NCBI GenBank assembly: GCA_964417875.1
Contig: CAYQJU010000019.1
Span: 1-46,737, forward strand
Reading direction: 5' to 3'
Source of the DNA: ZC4RG30 sp964417875
GTDB lineage: Bacteria; Pseudomonadota; Gammaproteobacteria; Steroidobacterales; Steroidobacteraceae
Length of the DNA: 46,737 nt
Shown: positions 1-6,896 of the stretch, one piece after another
How positions within the stretch are numbered: the first letter of the stretch is position 1
How the letters are laid out: each line of letters starts with the position of its first letter
Notes under the pieces: generated by a model
The model's input: only the letters and a program-made list of their open reading frames with translations
Told to the model about the DNA's origin: nothing
The model's database searches: none
Translations under genes and position numbers: made by a program

Positions 1-549
1 CAGGTAGCGGTCATACAGCGTGCGCAGGCCGAAGTATTCCAGCCGGTTGGTGCGCGCCGCATCGACGGCATCGTTGAGCTTGCGCGCATGCGCCTCGACG
101 AAGTTCAGCACCCGCTCGTTGATCATGCCGACATCGAAGCCGGTGCGGATCGACTGCGAGAAGGAGTAGATGCCCTGCCCCTGCACTTCCTTGTCGATGA
201 AGCCGCCGAGCAGGCGCGCGGCCAGCTGCGAGTATTCGGGCTCCTCGACGATGAACGAGGCGGCAGTGCGGATCGACAGTTCGTCGAGCTCGCGCGTGGT
301 GGCGCCGTCATACAGGCCGGCGATGGTCTTCAGTGCGACGCGCATCGCGTCGACCTCGTGCAGGCCGTCGCAGCAGCGGCTCACGGCGCGCACGATCTTG
401 TTCACATCGACCGGTTCGCGCTCGCCACTGCGTTTGGTCACGGCCATGGCCGTGCGCCCGGCCTGCGGCGGGGTCAGGCGGAAATCATTCTGGGCCGGTG
501 CGGCCGGCCGCGATGCGGAATTCTGGGCTGGGGTGGTTTCGGTATGCAT
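1..549 (-). CDS. nrdA: Ribonucleoside-diphosphate reductase class Ia, alpha subunit (N-terminal part)
   Basis: Only the first 183 codons are present; the frame stays open to the window edge. The alpha subunit reduces ribonucleoside diphosphates to deoxyribonucleotides in the cytoplasm, together with the radical-bearing beta subunit. After a variable N-terminus, residues from about 36 (VTKRSGEREPVDVNKI) show the start of an ATP-cone, the allosteric domain that senses ATP/dATP. It is followed by the typical helical region (FIDKEVQGQGIYSFSQSI; NRLEYFGLRTLYDRYL). The ATG at 549 is chosen because it precedes the ATP-cone by a normal distance and has a weak GGGAG about nine bases upstream. The catalytic cysteines and the beta-subunit gene would lie outside the window. 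The 5' region has its own promoter, NrdR-like box and a long structured leader, described separately. Confidence 0.93.
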   Translation of the reverse strand, partial: MHTETTPAQNSASRPAAPAQNDFRLTPPQAGRTAMAVTKRSGEREPVDVNKIVRAVSRCCDGLHEVDAMRVALKTIAGLYDGATTRELDELSIRTAASFIVEEPEYSQLAARLLGGFIDKEVQGQGIYSFSQSIRTGFDVGMINERVLNFVEAHARKLNDAVDAARTNRLEYFGLRTLYDRYL

Positions 550-579
550 TGGCGTCGACTCCCGCTGCGGAGACGTTTG

Positions 580-823
580 CATCCGCCATCCGGTGCGGGC
601 CGGTGGGCGGATGGCTGCGGCGAGGTTGCGCGGACTTCCGGATCAGGCATGGGCCCTGCGGGGCGATGCCCTGCGAAACCGTTCAGGTTTCCGCAGGATT
701 ATGTCGCACCCGAAATCCGGTCACCGCTGCGAGGCAGTCCCGGAATCCCTTCCTGGCGGAACGGTCACCGGATTTTCCTCTGAGCCTGCCCAACCACTAG
801 GGGTTGGGCAAGGCACCGCTGGC
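580..823 (-). ncRNA. Structured 5' leader RNA of nrdA (candidate cis-regulatory RNA)
   Basis: The 409-base region 550-958 holds no gene but is full of dyads that would fold in the nrdA transcript. (a) 787-795/802-810 is a 9-bp stem with a 6-nt loop. (b) 713-726 pairs with 762-775 over 13 bp around one central mismatch; it encloses hairpins 727-730/734-737 and 742-745/750-753, giving a three-way junction. (c) 670-680 pairs with 686-697, about 11 bp with one bulge. (d) 580-587 pairs with 606-613 and encloses CCGG/CCGG. TTCC at 750-753 can pair with GGAA on either side (742-745 or 758-761), so two hairpins exclude each other. I do not recognise a known riboswitch; the conserved boxes of the cobalamin element are absent. 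Function is inferred from position and structure only. Confidence 0.55.
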
Positions 824-825
824 AG

Positions 826-841
826 CCACAAGATATTGCGG
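826..841 (-). promoter_or_regulatory. NrdR-box-like operator over the nrdA -10
   Basis: On the minus strand CGCAATATCTTGTGG resembles the NrdR box (consensus close to ACACAATATATTGTGT). NrdR is the ATP-cone repressor of ribonucleotide reductase genes. The site covers the proposed -10, as expected for repression. NrdR boxes usually occur in pairs about 31 bp apart. I do not see a convincing second copy at that distance, so this is one good half of the usual arrangement. Confidence 0.5.
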
Positions 842-859
842 CGGGGGAAGCAGAGTCAA
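830..859 (-). promoter_or_regulatory. Putative sigma70 promoter of nrdA
   Basis: Read on the minus strand there is a -35 TTGACT (859-854), an 18-base spacer and a -10 TATCTT (835-830). Transcription would start near 823, giving a 5' untranslated region of about 274 nt. It lies downstream of the stop of the acyl ligase gene (959), so nrdA appears to be transcribed separately. This is my reading of motif matches, not a mapped start. Confidence 0.5.
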
Positions 860-958
860 GGCCGATCTGGCGCGTCTGCTGCCCCGGAAAATGCAGCCGT
901 GACAGTGGTTTACGGCAACCGCGGCGCTGGGGATCAGGCCGCGGCGGGAAGCGAAATA

Positions 959-2314
959 TTATACGGCCGCCCCTTGCATCCGGCGCGTCTTCTGGCGTTC
1001 ACCCACAAGGCCTGTGACCACCTGAACCCGTACGGGCACCTGCCAGGCCGGCAGGCGCTGCCGGCAGTGCTGGCGAATGCGCTTCTCCCAATCCCCCGGC
1101 CGGCCCTGGAACGCGGCGGACAGCTCCACCTGCGCCACGACCACCTGGCCCAGCAATGCATTGGCCTCGCCGCTGACCACTGCCGCGGTGACCTCCGGCA
1201 GCTCGAGGATGGCCGCCTCCACCTGCGCAGGCGCCACTTTCTCGCCGCCGACGCTGATCACCTCGCTCTCGCGGCCGAGGATGTGCAGCCAGCCGTCGCG
1301 ACACTCCACGCGGTCGCCGGTGCAGTACCAGCCCTGCGCATCGAAGGGACCGGGCGCACCCAGGTAGCCCAGGAACTGGTGCGGGCTGCGCACCCAGAGC
1401 ACGCCATCGCGCACCTGCGTTTCCACGCCCTCGCCGCCCAGGCGGATCCACAGGCTGTCGCTGGATTCGGAGGTGGTGCGCGGTGCACCCAGCTCGGTGG
1501 TGCCGTACTTCTGGCTGACGCGGCTGCCGGGAAACAGCGCGTTCACGCGCGCCAGCGTGGCCGGATCCATCGGCTCGGAGCCATAGGTGACGATGGCCAC
1601 CGATGAAAGATCGGCCTGCCAGGCGCATTCCGACAGGCACAGCAGCCTGAGGAAGCTGGGCGATGCGGCCAGCACCTGCACGCCGGCTGACGCGATGGCT
1701 TCGCACACGGCTTCGGGCGTGCGGTTGCGCGCCACCACGAGCCTGCCACCGGCATGCAGCGTGTACAGCAGCGCATCGAGGCCCGCCAGATGATCCATCT
1801 GCAGCACCGGCAGCGTGCGCAATGCGCGGCCGCCGTCACCATATTTGGCCAGCAATCGCGACAGCGCATGCACGGCGGCGCGGGGACGGCCGGAAGACCC
1901 GGAGGTGAAGATGATCACGCCGGCATCGCCGCTGGCGCGGAGGGATTCGAGCAGCGGATCGGTGCCGGCCGCGGGCAGCGACGACACCTGCAACGCACCG
2001 CTGGTGTCGGCGTGCACCACCAGCTCGCAGGATGTCGCGCGTGCCGCTGCCGCGCGGTCGCTGCCCACGGGCAGCAACGCCACGATGGCGCGTGACTGCC
2101 ACGCGGCCAGCAGGCAGGCCACGGACTCGAAGCCCATCGGCGCCTGCAGCCCCACCACCATGCCGGGACGCAGTGCCGGCTGCATCGCCTGTCGCCAGCG
2201 GCGCGTCGCGTCAAGCAGCGCCGCGGCGCTGTACCACTGCTGCGCCTCATGCATGCAGGGCGCCTCGCCGGCGGCTTCGAGACGGGCGAGCATGGCGTCC
2301 AGCACGGCAGGCAT
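959..2314 (-). CDS. AMP-forming acyl-CoA/acyl-ACP synthetase (ANL superfamily)
   Basis: This 451-aa enzyme should activate a carboxylic acid with ATP and load it onto CoA or a carrier protein. ANL core motifs are visible: the P-loop-like IIFTSGSSGRPRA at 134-146, QKYGTTE at 268-274, YCTGDRV at 330-336 and the hinge GRESEVISVGGEKV at 347-360. The C-terminal domain ends with GERQKTRRM, where K442 would be the adenylation lysine. It is shorter than typical acyl-CoA synthetases (500-650 aa), mainly in the N-terminal half. It starts three bases after the stop of the reductase gene and is last in a five-gene run with an acyl carrier protein. The carrier protein at 3011-3313 is therefore a likely acceptor. 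The substrate cannot be told from sequence. Confidence 0.85.
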   Translation of the reverse strand: MPAVLDAMLARLEAAGEAPCMHEAQQWYSAAALLDATRRWRQAMQPALRPGMVVGLQAPMGFESVACLLAAWQSRAIVALLPVGSDRAAAARATSCELVVHADTSGALQVSSLPAAGTDPLLESLRASGDAGVIIFTSGSSGRPRAAVHALSRLLAKYGDGGRALRTLPVLQMDHLAGLDALLYTLHAGGRLVVARNRTPEAVCEAIASAGVQVLAASPSFLRLLCLSECAWQADLSSVAIVTYGSEPMDPATLARVNALFPGSRVSQKYGTTELGAPRTTSESSDSLWIRLGGEGVETQVRDGVLWVRSPHQFLGYLGAPGPFDAQGWYCTGDRVECRDGWLHILGRESEVISVGGEKVAPAQVEAAILELPEVTAAVVSGEANALLGQVVVAQVELSAAFQGRPGDWEKRIRQHCRQRLPAWQVPVRVQVVTGLVGERQKTRRMQGAAV

Positions 2315-2316
2315 GG

Positions 2317-3018
2317 CTAGCTCACGCCGCCCAGGAACACGGTCTGGCCGCTGATGAAATCGCTGTCGCGCGAGACGAAGAAGTCGATCACGTTGGTGAC
2401 ATCGCGATATTCGCCGAGGCGCCGCAGCGGCTGGCGCGCGATCAATGCGTCCATCTTCGCCTGCGGCACATTGCGGATCAGGTCGGTCAGCACCGGCGTG
2501 GGGCCGACCGCGTTCACCGTGATGCCCAGCGGCGCCAGCTCCCGCGCGGCCACGCGCGTCAGGCTTTCCACCGCGGCCTTCGACGCCGCATAGCCGGCCT
2601 CGCCTTCCAGGTCGAGCGGCGTGGCGACGGTGGCGAAATTGACGATGCGCCCGTAGCGGCGCGCGGCCATCGCCTTGGCCGCCTCGCGCAGCACCAGGAA
2701 GGTGCCGAACACATTGGTGCTGAAGATGTTGCGCACCGTCGAGAGCGGCGTGAGCAGCAGGTGGTTCATCGATGCGATGCCGGCATTGTTCACCACGATG
2801 GTGAGCCCGCCCTGCGTGCGCTCGATGTCGGCCACCATGCCGGCCACGCCGGCTTCGTCGGAGACATCGGTGCAGTAGTGCCGGTAGCCGGCCGGCGCAT
2901 CGCCCTCGAAGGCCTGGCGGCTGCAGCCGGCCACCCTGAAACCGCGTGCCGTGAAATGCTCGACGAGGTGCCGGCCGATGCCCTTGCGGCTGCCGGTGAC
3001 GAGCACCACCTCAGCCAT
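2317..3018 (-). CDS. Short-chain dehydrogenase/reductase, FabG-like
   Basis: This 233-aa NAD(P)-dependent reductase has the glycine motif TGSRKGIG (8-15), NNAG (77-80), and the catalytic pair Y143-x3-K147 in GYAASKAAVES. The family usually has the catalytic serine 12-13 residues before the tyrosine. Here that stretch reads NFATVATPLDL with threonines and no serine, which is unusual. It overlaps the end of the acyl carrier gene by eight bases, so translation is probably coupled. The setting suggests a 3-oxoacyl-carrier reductase or an oxidoreductase acting on a carrier-bound substrate. It may instead act on a free alcohol or ketone. Confidence 0.85.
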   Translation of the reverse strand: MAEVVLVTGSRKGIGRHLVEHFTARGFRVAGCSRQAFEGDAPAGYRHYCTDVSDEAGVAGMVADIERTQGGLTIVVNNAGIASMNHLLLTPLSTVRNIFSTNVFGTFLVLREAAKAMAARRYGRIVNFATVATPLDLEGEAGYAASKAAVESLTRVAARELAPLGITVNAVGPTPVLTDLIRNVPQAKMDALIARQPLRRLGEYRDVTNVIDFFVSRDSDFISGQTVFLGGVS

Positions 3019-3313
3019 CGCTGCCGCCCAGGCGTTCGGCCAGCAGCGCCGCCAGCGAACCTGCGGTGCGGAACGGACTGTTGCGCAATGACATGGCGCG
3101 CTCGTCGGCCAGCGTGACGCGGCGGCCGAAACGCCGCTGCGTGGCCGCCTCCAGCGCCACGATCACGCGGACCAGCGACAGTGAATCGATGCCGGACTCG
3201 CCGCCATACAGCGGTGTGCCGGCATGCGGTTCGCGCAGGTGCTCGTATCCCAGCTCGTCAGCTTCCTCGCTGAGCGTCGCCAGCACCAGCTGCAGGACCT
3301 GGCCCTCTTCCAT
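3011..3313 (-). CDS. Acyl carrier protein
   Basis: This 100-aa small acidic protein has the phosphopantetheine site GIDSLSLVRVIVALE, with S44 the attachment serine. A helix-rich context follows, as in the ACP fold. It is clearly distinct from housekeeping AcpP, with a longer N-terminus and a basic segment QRRFGRRV, so it is probably dedicated to this operon. Its start lies 56 bases inside the end of the upstream acyltransferase gene. A shorter start downstream is possible but would shorten helix 1. Reductase and ligase genes follow directly. Confidence 0.85.
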   Translation of the reverse strand: MEEGQVLQLVLATLSEEADELGYEHLREPHAGTPLYGGESGIDSLSLVRVIVALEAATQRRFGRRVTLADERAMSLRNSPFRTAGSLAALLAERLGGSDG

Positions 3314-3890
3314 CCATTGCCTCCATGGGTGCGTCCCGCTTCAGGATCACCTTCGCAGGATTGCCCTGGATGATCACATTCGGCGGGAAGCGCCGGTTCA
3401 CCAGACTGTTCGCCACGACGATGCTGTTGTCGCCGATCACCGCGCCATCGAGGATGGTGCTGTTGGCGCCGATCCATACATTGCGCCCGATGCGCACACC
3501 CAGCGATGACACGCCCTGCTGCGCGAAGGGCGTCTGCAGTGTGCCATAGCGGTAGTTCATCGCCACGATCACCACGTTCGGGCCGCAGATCACATCGTCC
3601 CCCAGTTCGATGCCGCCGGGCCCGGGCGCGACGAAGCAGCCGCTGGCGAAGCCGCATTCGCGGCCGGTCACCAGCCGGCCCTGCGAACTCTTGATCTTGG
3701 CGAAGGAGCTGACCGTGGTGCCGCGCCCGAGCGCAAGGTTCGGCGAAAGCTCCACCTCGGCGCGCGGCGAGACCTGCGCGCGCCATTTCACCCAGGCCGC
3801 CACCGACACCAGCGGCGCCGGAAGAAGGAACCGCCGCAGCATCCAGCCACGTCCGTCGGCGGATGCCGCGGCGGAGTCCCCGATCTCCAC
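3258..3890 (-). CDS. Hexapeptide-repeat acyltransferase (LbetaH fold)
   Basis: This 210-aa protein has a left-handed beta-helix pattern from about residue 45 to 180. The repeats include VELSPNLALGRGTTV, IELGDDVICGPNVVI, VRIGRNVWIGANSTILDGAVIGDNSIV, and the closing NVIIQGNPAKVI loop typical of sugar O-acetyltransferases of the NodL/WbbJ type. In those enzymes a histidine sits in an 'NH' after the GPNV repeat. Here the equivalent reads MNYRY (N112-Y113), so the usual catalytic base is missing. It may use another residue or bind rather than catalyse. The GTG start at 3890 follows the stop of the RCC1 gene by six bases; an ATG at 3842 is an alternative. Next to an acyl carrier protein, it may take acyl-ACP rather than acetyl-CoA. 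Confidence 0.8.
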   Translation of the reverse strand: MEIGDSAAASADGRGWMLRRFLLPAPLVSVAAWVKWRAQVSPRAEVELSPNLALGRGTTVSSFAKIKSSQGRLVTGRECGFASGCFVAPGPGGIELGDDVICGPNVVIVAMNYRYGTLQTPFAQQGVSSLGVRIGRNVWIGANSTILDGAVIGDNSIVVANSLVNRRFPPNVIIQGNPAKVILKRDAPMEAMDGRGPGPAAGAGDAQRGS

Positions 3891-3896
3891 CGCCTG

Positions 3897-6209
3897 TCAG
3901 CTCCCGAGGGTGACGTCGACCAGCGCCTCGCCCATCTCGGCCGCTTCGTCACCGATGATGACCGCCGCCTCGTTGCGACCCAGCTGGCCGCCATCGTTGT
4001 GACCCCAGCAGTTGATCACAAGGTCGGTGTACATCACGCAGGTGTGGAAGCCGCCGGCCGAGAGTTCCTCGATGGTGCGGCCCTTGACCAGCGTCGCCGG
4101 CTGCGTGCCCATCTCGTTCAGCTCGTCGCCGACGATGGAGCTGGCAAGGCCGGTGGTGCCGCCGGTACCGATGCCGAGCTGGCCTTCCTCGTTGCTGCCC
4201 CAGCAGGTCAGCCCCGCGCCACCGGTGCGCAGCACGCAGTTGTGGCGATAGCCGATCGACAGGCGCTCGGTCTGTGCTGCAGCGATCGCGGCCGGCAGTG
4301 CATTGCCCATCTCGTTCGGCTGGTCGCCGATGCAGTCCAGGGCGCGCGGCGCACCGGGCACGCCGCCGTTGCAGGTGCGGCGCTGCGCCTCGGTCGCTGC
4401 CAGCGGCGACTCGTTGCCCGCGGCCAGGCCCACCTGTCCCCAGGTGTTCAGGCCCCAGCACTTGGTCGACGCATCGTCGAGCAGCGCGCAGGTGTGGCCG
4501 CCGGTGGCCATCAGGTAGACCGGCGAGCGACCGGTGCCGAAGTCCACTGCCGGCAGGCCATCGCCCATCTCCGTCGGCGAGTTGCCGGTGCGGTCGGTGT
4601 GGCCCGCTCCCACCTGGCCCCAGTTGTTGTCGCCCCAGCACTTGGCGACGCGGTTCGAAGCGGCATCCTCCAGGATGGCGCAGGCATGGTAGTGGCCCAG
4701 CGACAGCTGCACCGGTGTCAGGCCCGTGCCCAGTGACACAGGTTCCGCCGCGGCGATGTCGCCCGGGGCCACGCCCAGCGGCAGCGTGTTGCCGCGCCCG
4801 AGCTGGGCGCGGTCATTGGCGCCCCAGCACTTCACGCTGGCATCGTCGAGACGGGCGCAGGTGAAATCCTGGCCGGGATAGATCTCGAGCACCTTGCGGC
4901 CGGCGCCGAAGTCGATGGGCTGCAGGGCCGCCATCTCGCCGGCGGCGTCGCCGATGCGTTGGTTCGCATCAGAGGTCGCGCCCTGGCCGAGCTGGCCGAA
5001 ATCGTTGCGTCCCCAGCACTTGGCCGAGCCATCATCGAGCACTGCGCAGACATGATAGTCCGCGGCTGCGATCGACACGGCCGTGCGGCCTTCGCCGAGG
5101 TTCACCGCGGCTGCGGTCTGCGTGCCGGGACCTGCGCCATTGCCGATCGGCGTGACATTGTCGTAGCCAAGCTGGCCATAGGTGTTGTCGCCCCAGCACC
5201 GCACGCTGCCCTCGGTGCCCCGCGCGCAGGTGAACTTCGCGCCCAGCGCCAGTGCCTTGCCGGTGTTGAATGTCCAGCTTTCGTCAGCGGCCAGCGCATT
5301 GCCCGCCGCATCCGTCGCCGCAGTGGTCACCGTGGCGGTGTACGCGGTTTCGAACGAAAGCCGGGAAGCCGGCGTGAACACCGCCTGGGTGTTGTCGGTG
5401 GCGAGCGTCACCGTGCCCGTCACGGCGCCGGAAGGCCCGGTGAGCGTGATCGAGGTGCCGGTCAGCGTCGCCGGATCCATCGGCTCGGAGAACGTCACCG
5501 TCACCACATCACCGGTCACCGCCGCGCCAATTGCGGTGGGCATCGGCGAGCGCTGCGTCAGCGTGGGGGCGGTGGTGTCGTTGGAGGCACAGGTCACCGT
5601 CACGTTGTTCACGTTGGCGCTGATCGTGCCGCTGCCATCGGTCACGGTGCAGGTGTGCCCGGTGGGATGCGTGAGCACCGTCACCGCATAGGCGGCGCCA
5701 CTGGTGACGCCCGTGTCGAAGGTGAAGGCACCGTCGGCTGCAACGGTGAGGTCATTGCCGCCATTGTTCTGCAGCACCACGCTGGCGCCCGGCGCAAGGC
5801 CGCTGACCGTGCCACCCACCGTGAAGGTCGAGGGCGGCAGGTCCGTGCAGGCTACGGTGACATTGGTGACATTGGCCGAGGCGGTGCCCGAGCCATTGGT
5901 CACCTGGCAGTTCTGGCCAGCAGGCTGCGTGGAGACGGCCACCGAATAGGCGGCGCCGCTGTTCACCGGCGAGGTGAACGTGAACGCTCCGTTGGCATTG
6001 CGGGTGAGATTGTTGCCGCCATTGTTCTGCAGCACCACCGAGGCGCCGGAAGCCAGGCCGGTGAGGGTGCCGCCGATGGTGTAGGTCTGTGGGGGTGGTG
6101 GTGGGGGTGGGGTGGTACCGCCGTCGTCATCGCCGCCGCCGCCGCCGCCGCATCCTGACAAAGCCAGCACGCAGCCGGCCAGCCCCCCGATGAGGATTCT
6201 CATACGCAT
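3897..6209 (-). CDS. RCC1-repeat lipoprotein with Ig-like domain
   Basis: This 770-aa exported protein begins with a signal peptide and lipobox (LALSGC), then a Gly/Asp/Pro linker. The ATG at 6209 is preferred because AGGGAG stands seven bases before it; an in-frame start at 6236 lacks this. Two tandem ~81-residue beta-domains follow (starting TYTIGG and FTVGG, each ending in a cysteine), then a Big_5/SbsA-type Ig domain with VTVTFSEPMDPATL. The rest is seven RCC1/BNR-like repeats, each with a CWGxNxxGQLG core and most with a GD..xEMG turn, enough for one seven-bladed propeller. It is probably anchored in the outer membrane and may bind a ligand or adhere. It is the first gene of the acyl-transfer operon. 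Proteins of this architecture are common in environmental and predatory bacteria, but their roles are mostly unknown. Confidence 0.85.
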   Translation of the reverse strand: MRMRILIGGLAGCVLALSGCGGGGGGDDDGGTTPPPPPPPQTYTIGGTLTGLASGASVVLQNNGGNNLTRNANGAFTFTSPVNSGAAYSVAVSTQPAGQNCQVTNGSGTASANVTNVTVACTDLPPSTFTVGGTVSGLAPGASVVLQNNGGNDLTVAADGAFTFDTGVTSGAAYAVTVLTHPTGHTCTVTDGSGTISANVNNVTVTCASNDTTAPTLTQRSPMPTAIGAAVTGDVVTVTFSEPMDPATLTGTSITLTGPSGAVTGTVTLATDNTQAVFTPASRLSFETAYTATVTTAATDAAGNALAADESWTFNTGKALALGAKFTCARGTEGSVRCWGDNTYGQLGYDNVTPIGNGAGPGTQTAAAVNLGEGRTAVSIAAADYHVCAVLDDGSAKCWGRNDFGQLGQGATSDANQRIGDAAGEMAALQPIDFGAGRKVLEIYPGQDFTCARLDDASVKCWGANDRAQLGRGNTLPLGVAPGDIAAAEPVSLGTGLTPVQLSLGHYHACAILEDAASNRVAKCWGDNNWGQVGAGHTDRTGNSPTEMGDGLPAVDFGTGRSPVYLMATGGHTCALLDDASTKCWGLNTWGQVGLAAGNESPLAATEAQRRTCNGGVPGAPRALDCIGDQPNEMGNALPAAIAAAQTERLSIGYRHNCVLRTGGAGLTCWGSNEEGQLGIGTGGTTGLASSIVGDELNEMGTQPATLVKGRTIEELSAGGFHTCVMYTDLVINCWGHNDGGQLGRNEAAVIIGDEAAEMGEALVDVTLGS
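5583..6086 (-). repeat. Tandem ~81-aa domain repeat inside the RCC1 lipoprotein gene
   Basis: Copy one is at 5844-6086 and copy two at 5583-5825. Both encode GGT.(S/T)GLA.GASVVLQNNGGN(N/D)LT, then GAFTF, SGAAY, GSGT.SANV.NVTV.C. Stretches such as the one encoding VVLQNNGGN are nearly identical at DNA level (around 5758-5790 and 6003-6040), which suggests duplication within the gene. Confidence 0.85.
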
Positions 6210-6371
6210 GCGCAAACTCCCTGATCCCACGCCCACACGGGCCTTGGGCGCAATGTAGAGAGGGCTCCGGGAGGCGCACAGGGACGGAAAGAGGGTTTGG
6301 CTGACAGGTTTGGCCTACACGCGTGTCAGCCACAGCCCGGCATCGCCGCGGTTACCACGTACAATGACCCG

Positions 6372-6824
6372 GTGAACGCGTCCCGCCGCCGAATGCTGAT
6401 CGCGCTGCTGGTGCCGATGCTGGCCGTGCGCATGCTGCTGCCCGCGGGATTCATGCCGGTGGCCGGCCCCGAGGGACTGCGCATCGTGCCGTGCCCGGTG
6501 GGAATGCCGGCGGCGGCGGTGCCGCTGCACGGCGCGCATGATGTCCACCACGGCCACGGCGCCCATGACAGCCACGGGGATCACCACCGGGCCGCCGGCC
6601 ATGAAGGCGACATCGGTGATCCGGGCGATGCCGGCAACGGCCACGAGCGTGCCACGCACTGTGTCTTCGCGCCGGTGGCCGGCGCCGCGCCGCCGCTGCC
6701 GTTCGTGGTGGCGATGGTCGACACACCGGCAACATTCATCGCATCCTCCGCGGCCGTCACGCGGCCACCATCCACCGGCCCGCCCCGCACCGACTCCGCC
6801 CGCGGCCCGCCCGCCCTTTCCTGA
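6372..6824 (+). CDS. DUF2946-like small exported protein
   Basis: About 150 aa. The N-terminus has a hydrophobic segment (MLIALLVPMLAVRMLLPAGFMPVAG) followed by LRIVPCPVGMP, a His/Asp/Gly-rich stretch (HGAHDVHHGHGAHDSHGDHHR) and a Cys in THCVFAPVAG. This order (LLPAGFMP, G.L.IC, His-rich, C.FA) matches DUF2946 proteins, which often sit beside copper or other metal genes. The GTG at 6372 is a best guess; an ATG at 6393 is possible. The His-rich loop would bind metal. The PepSY gene starts 72 bases downstream on the same strand, and a TonB receptor lies further on. Confidence 0.6.
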   Translation: MNASRRRMLIALLVPMLAVRMLLPAGFMPVAGPEGLRIVPCPVGMPAAAVPLHGAHDVHHGHGAHDSHGDHHRAAGHEGDIGDPGDAGNGHERATHCVFAPVAGAAPPLPFVVAMVDTPATFIASSAAVTRPPSTGPPRTDSARGPPALS

Positions 6825-6896
6825 ACTCCAGCGCATCGCGCAGTCCTTCCCTGGTCCTGACGGCCGGGGAATTCCATTGCTGTTCCAGGAAGATCC

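Noticed and set aside
712..777. Cobalamin riboswitch in the nrdA leader
   Set aside because: The B12-box and GCCACTG-type core are not present, and class Ia enzymes are not usually under that switch.
787..810. Intrinsic terminator of the acyl ligase operon at 787-810
   Set aside because: No T run follows on the minus strand and it lies downstream of the proposed nrdA promoter start, so it fits a leader stem better.
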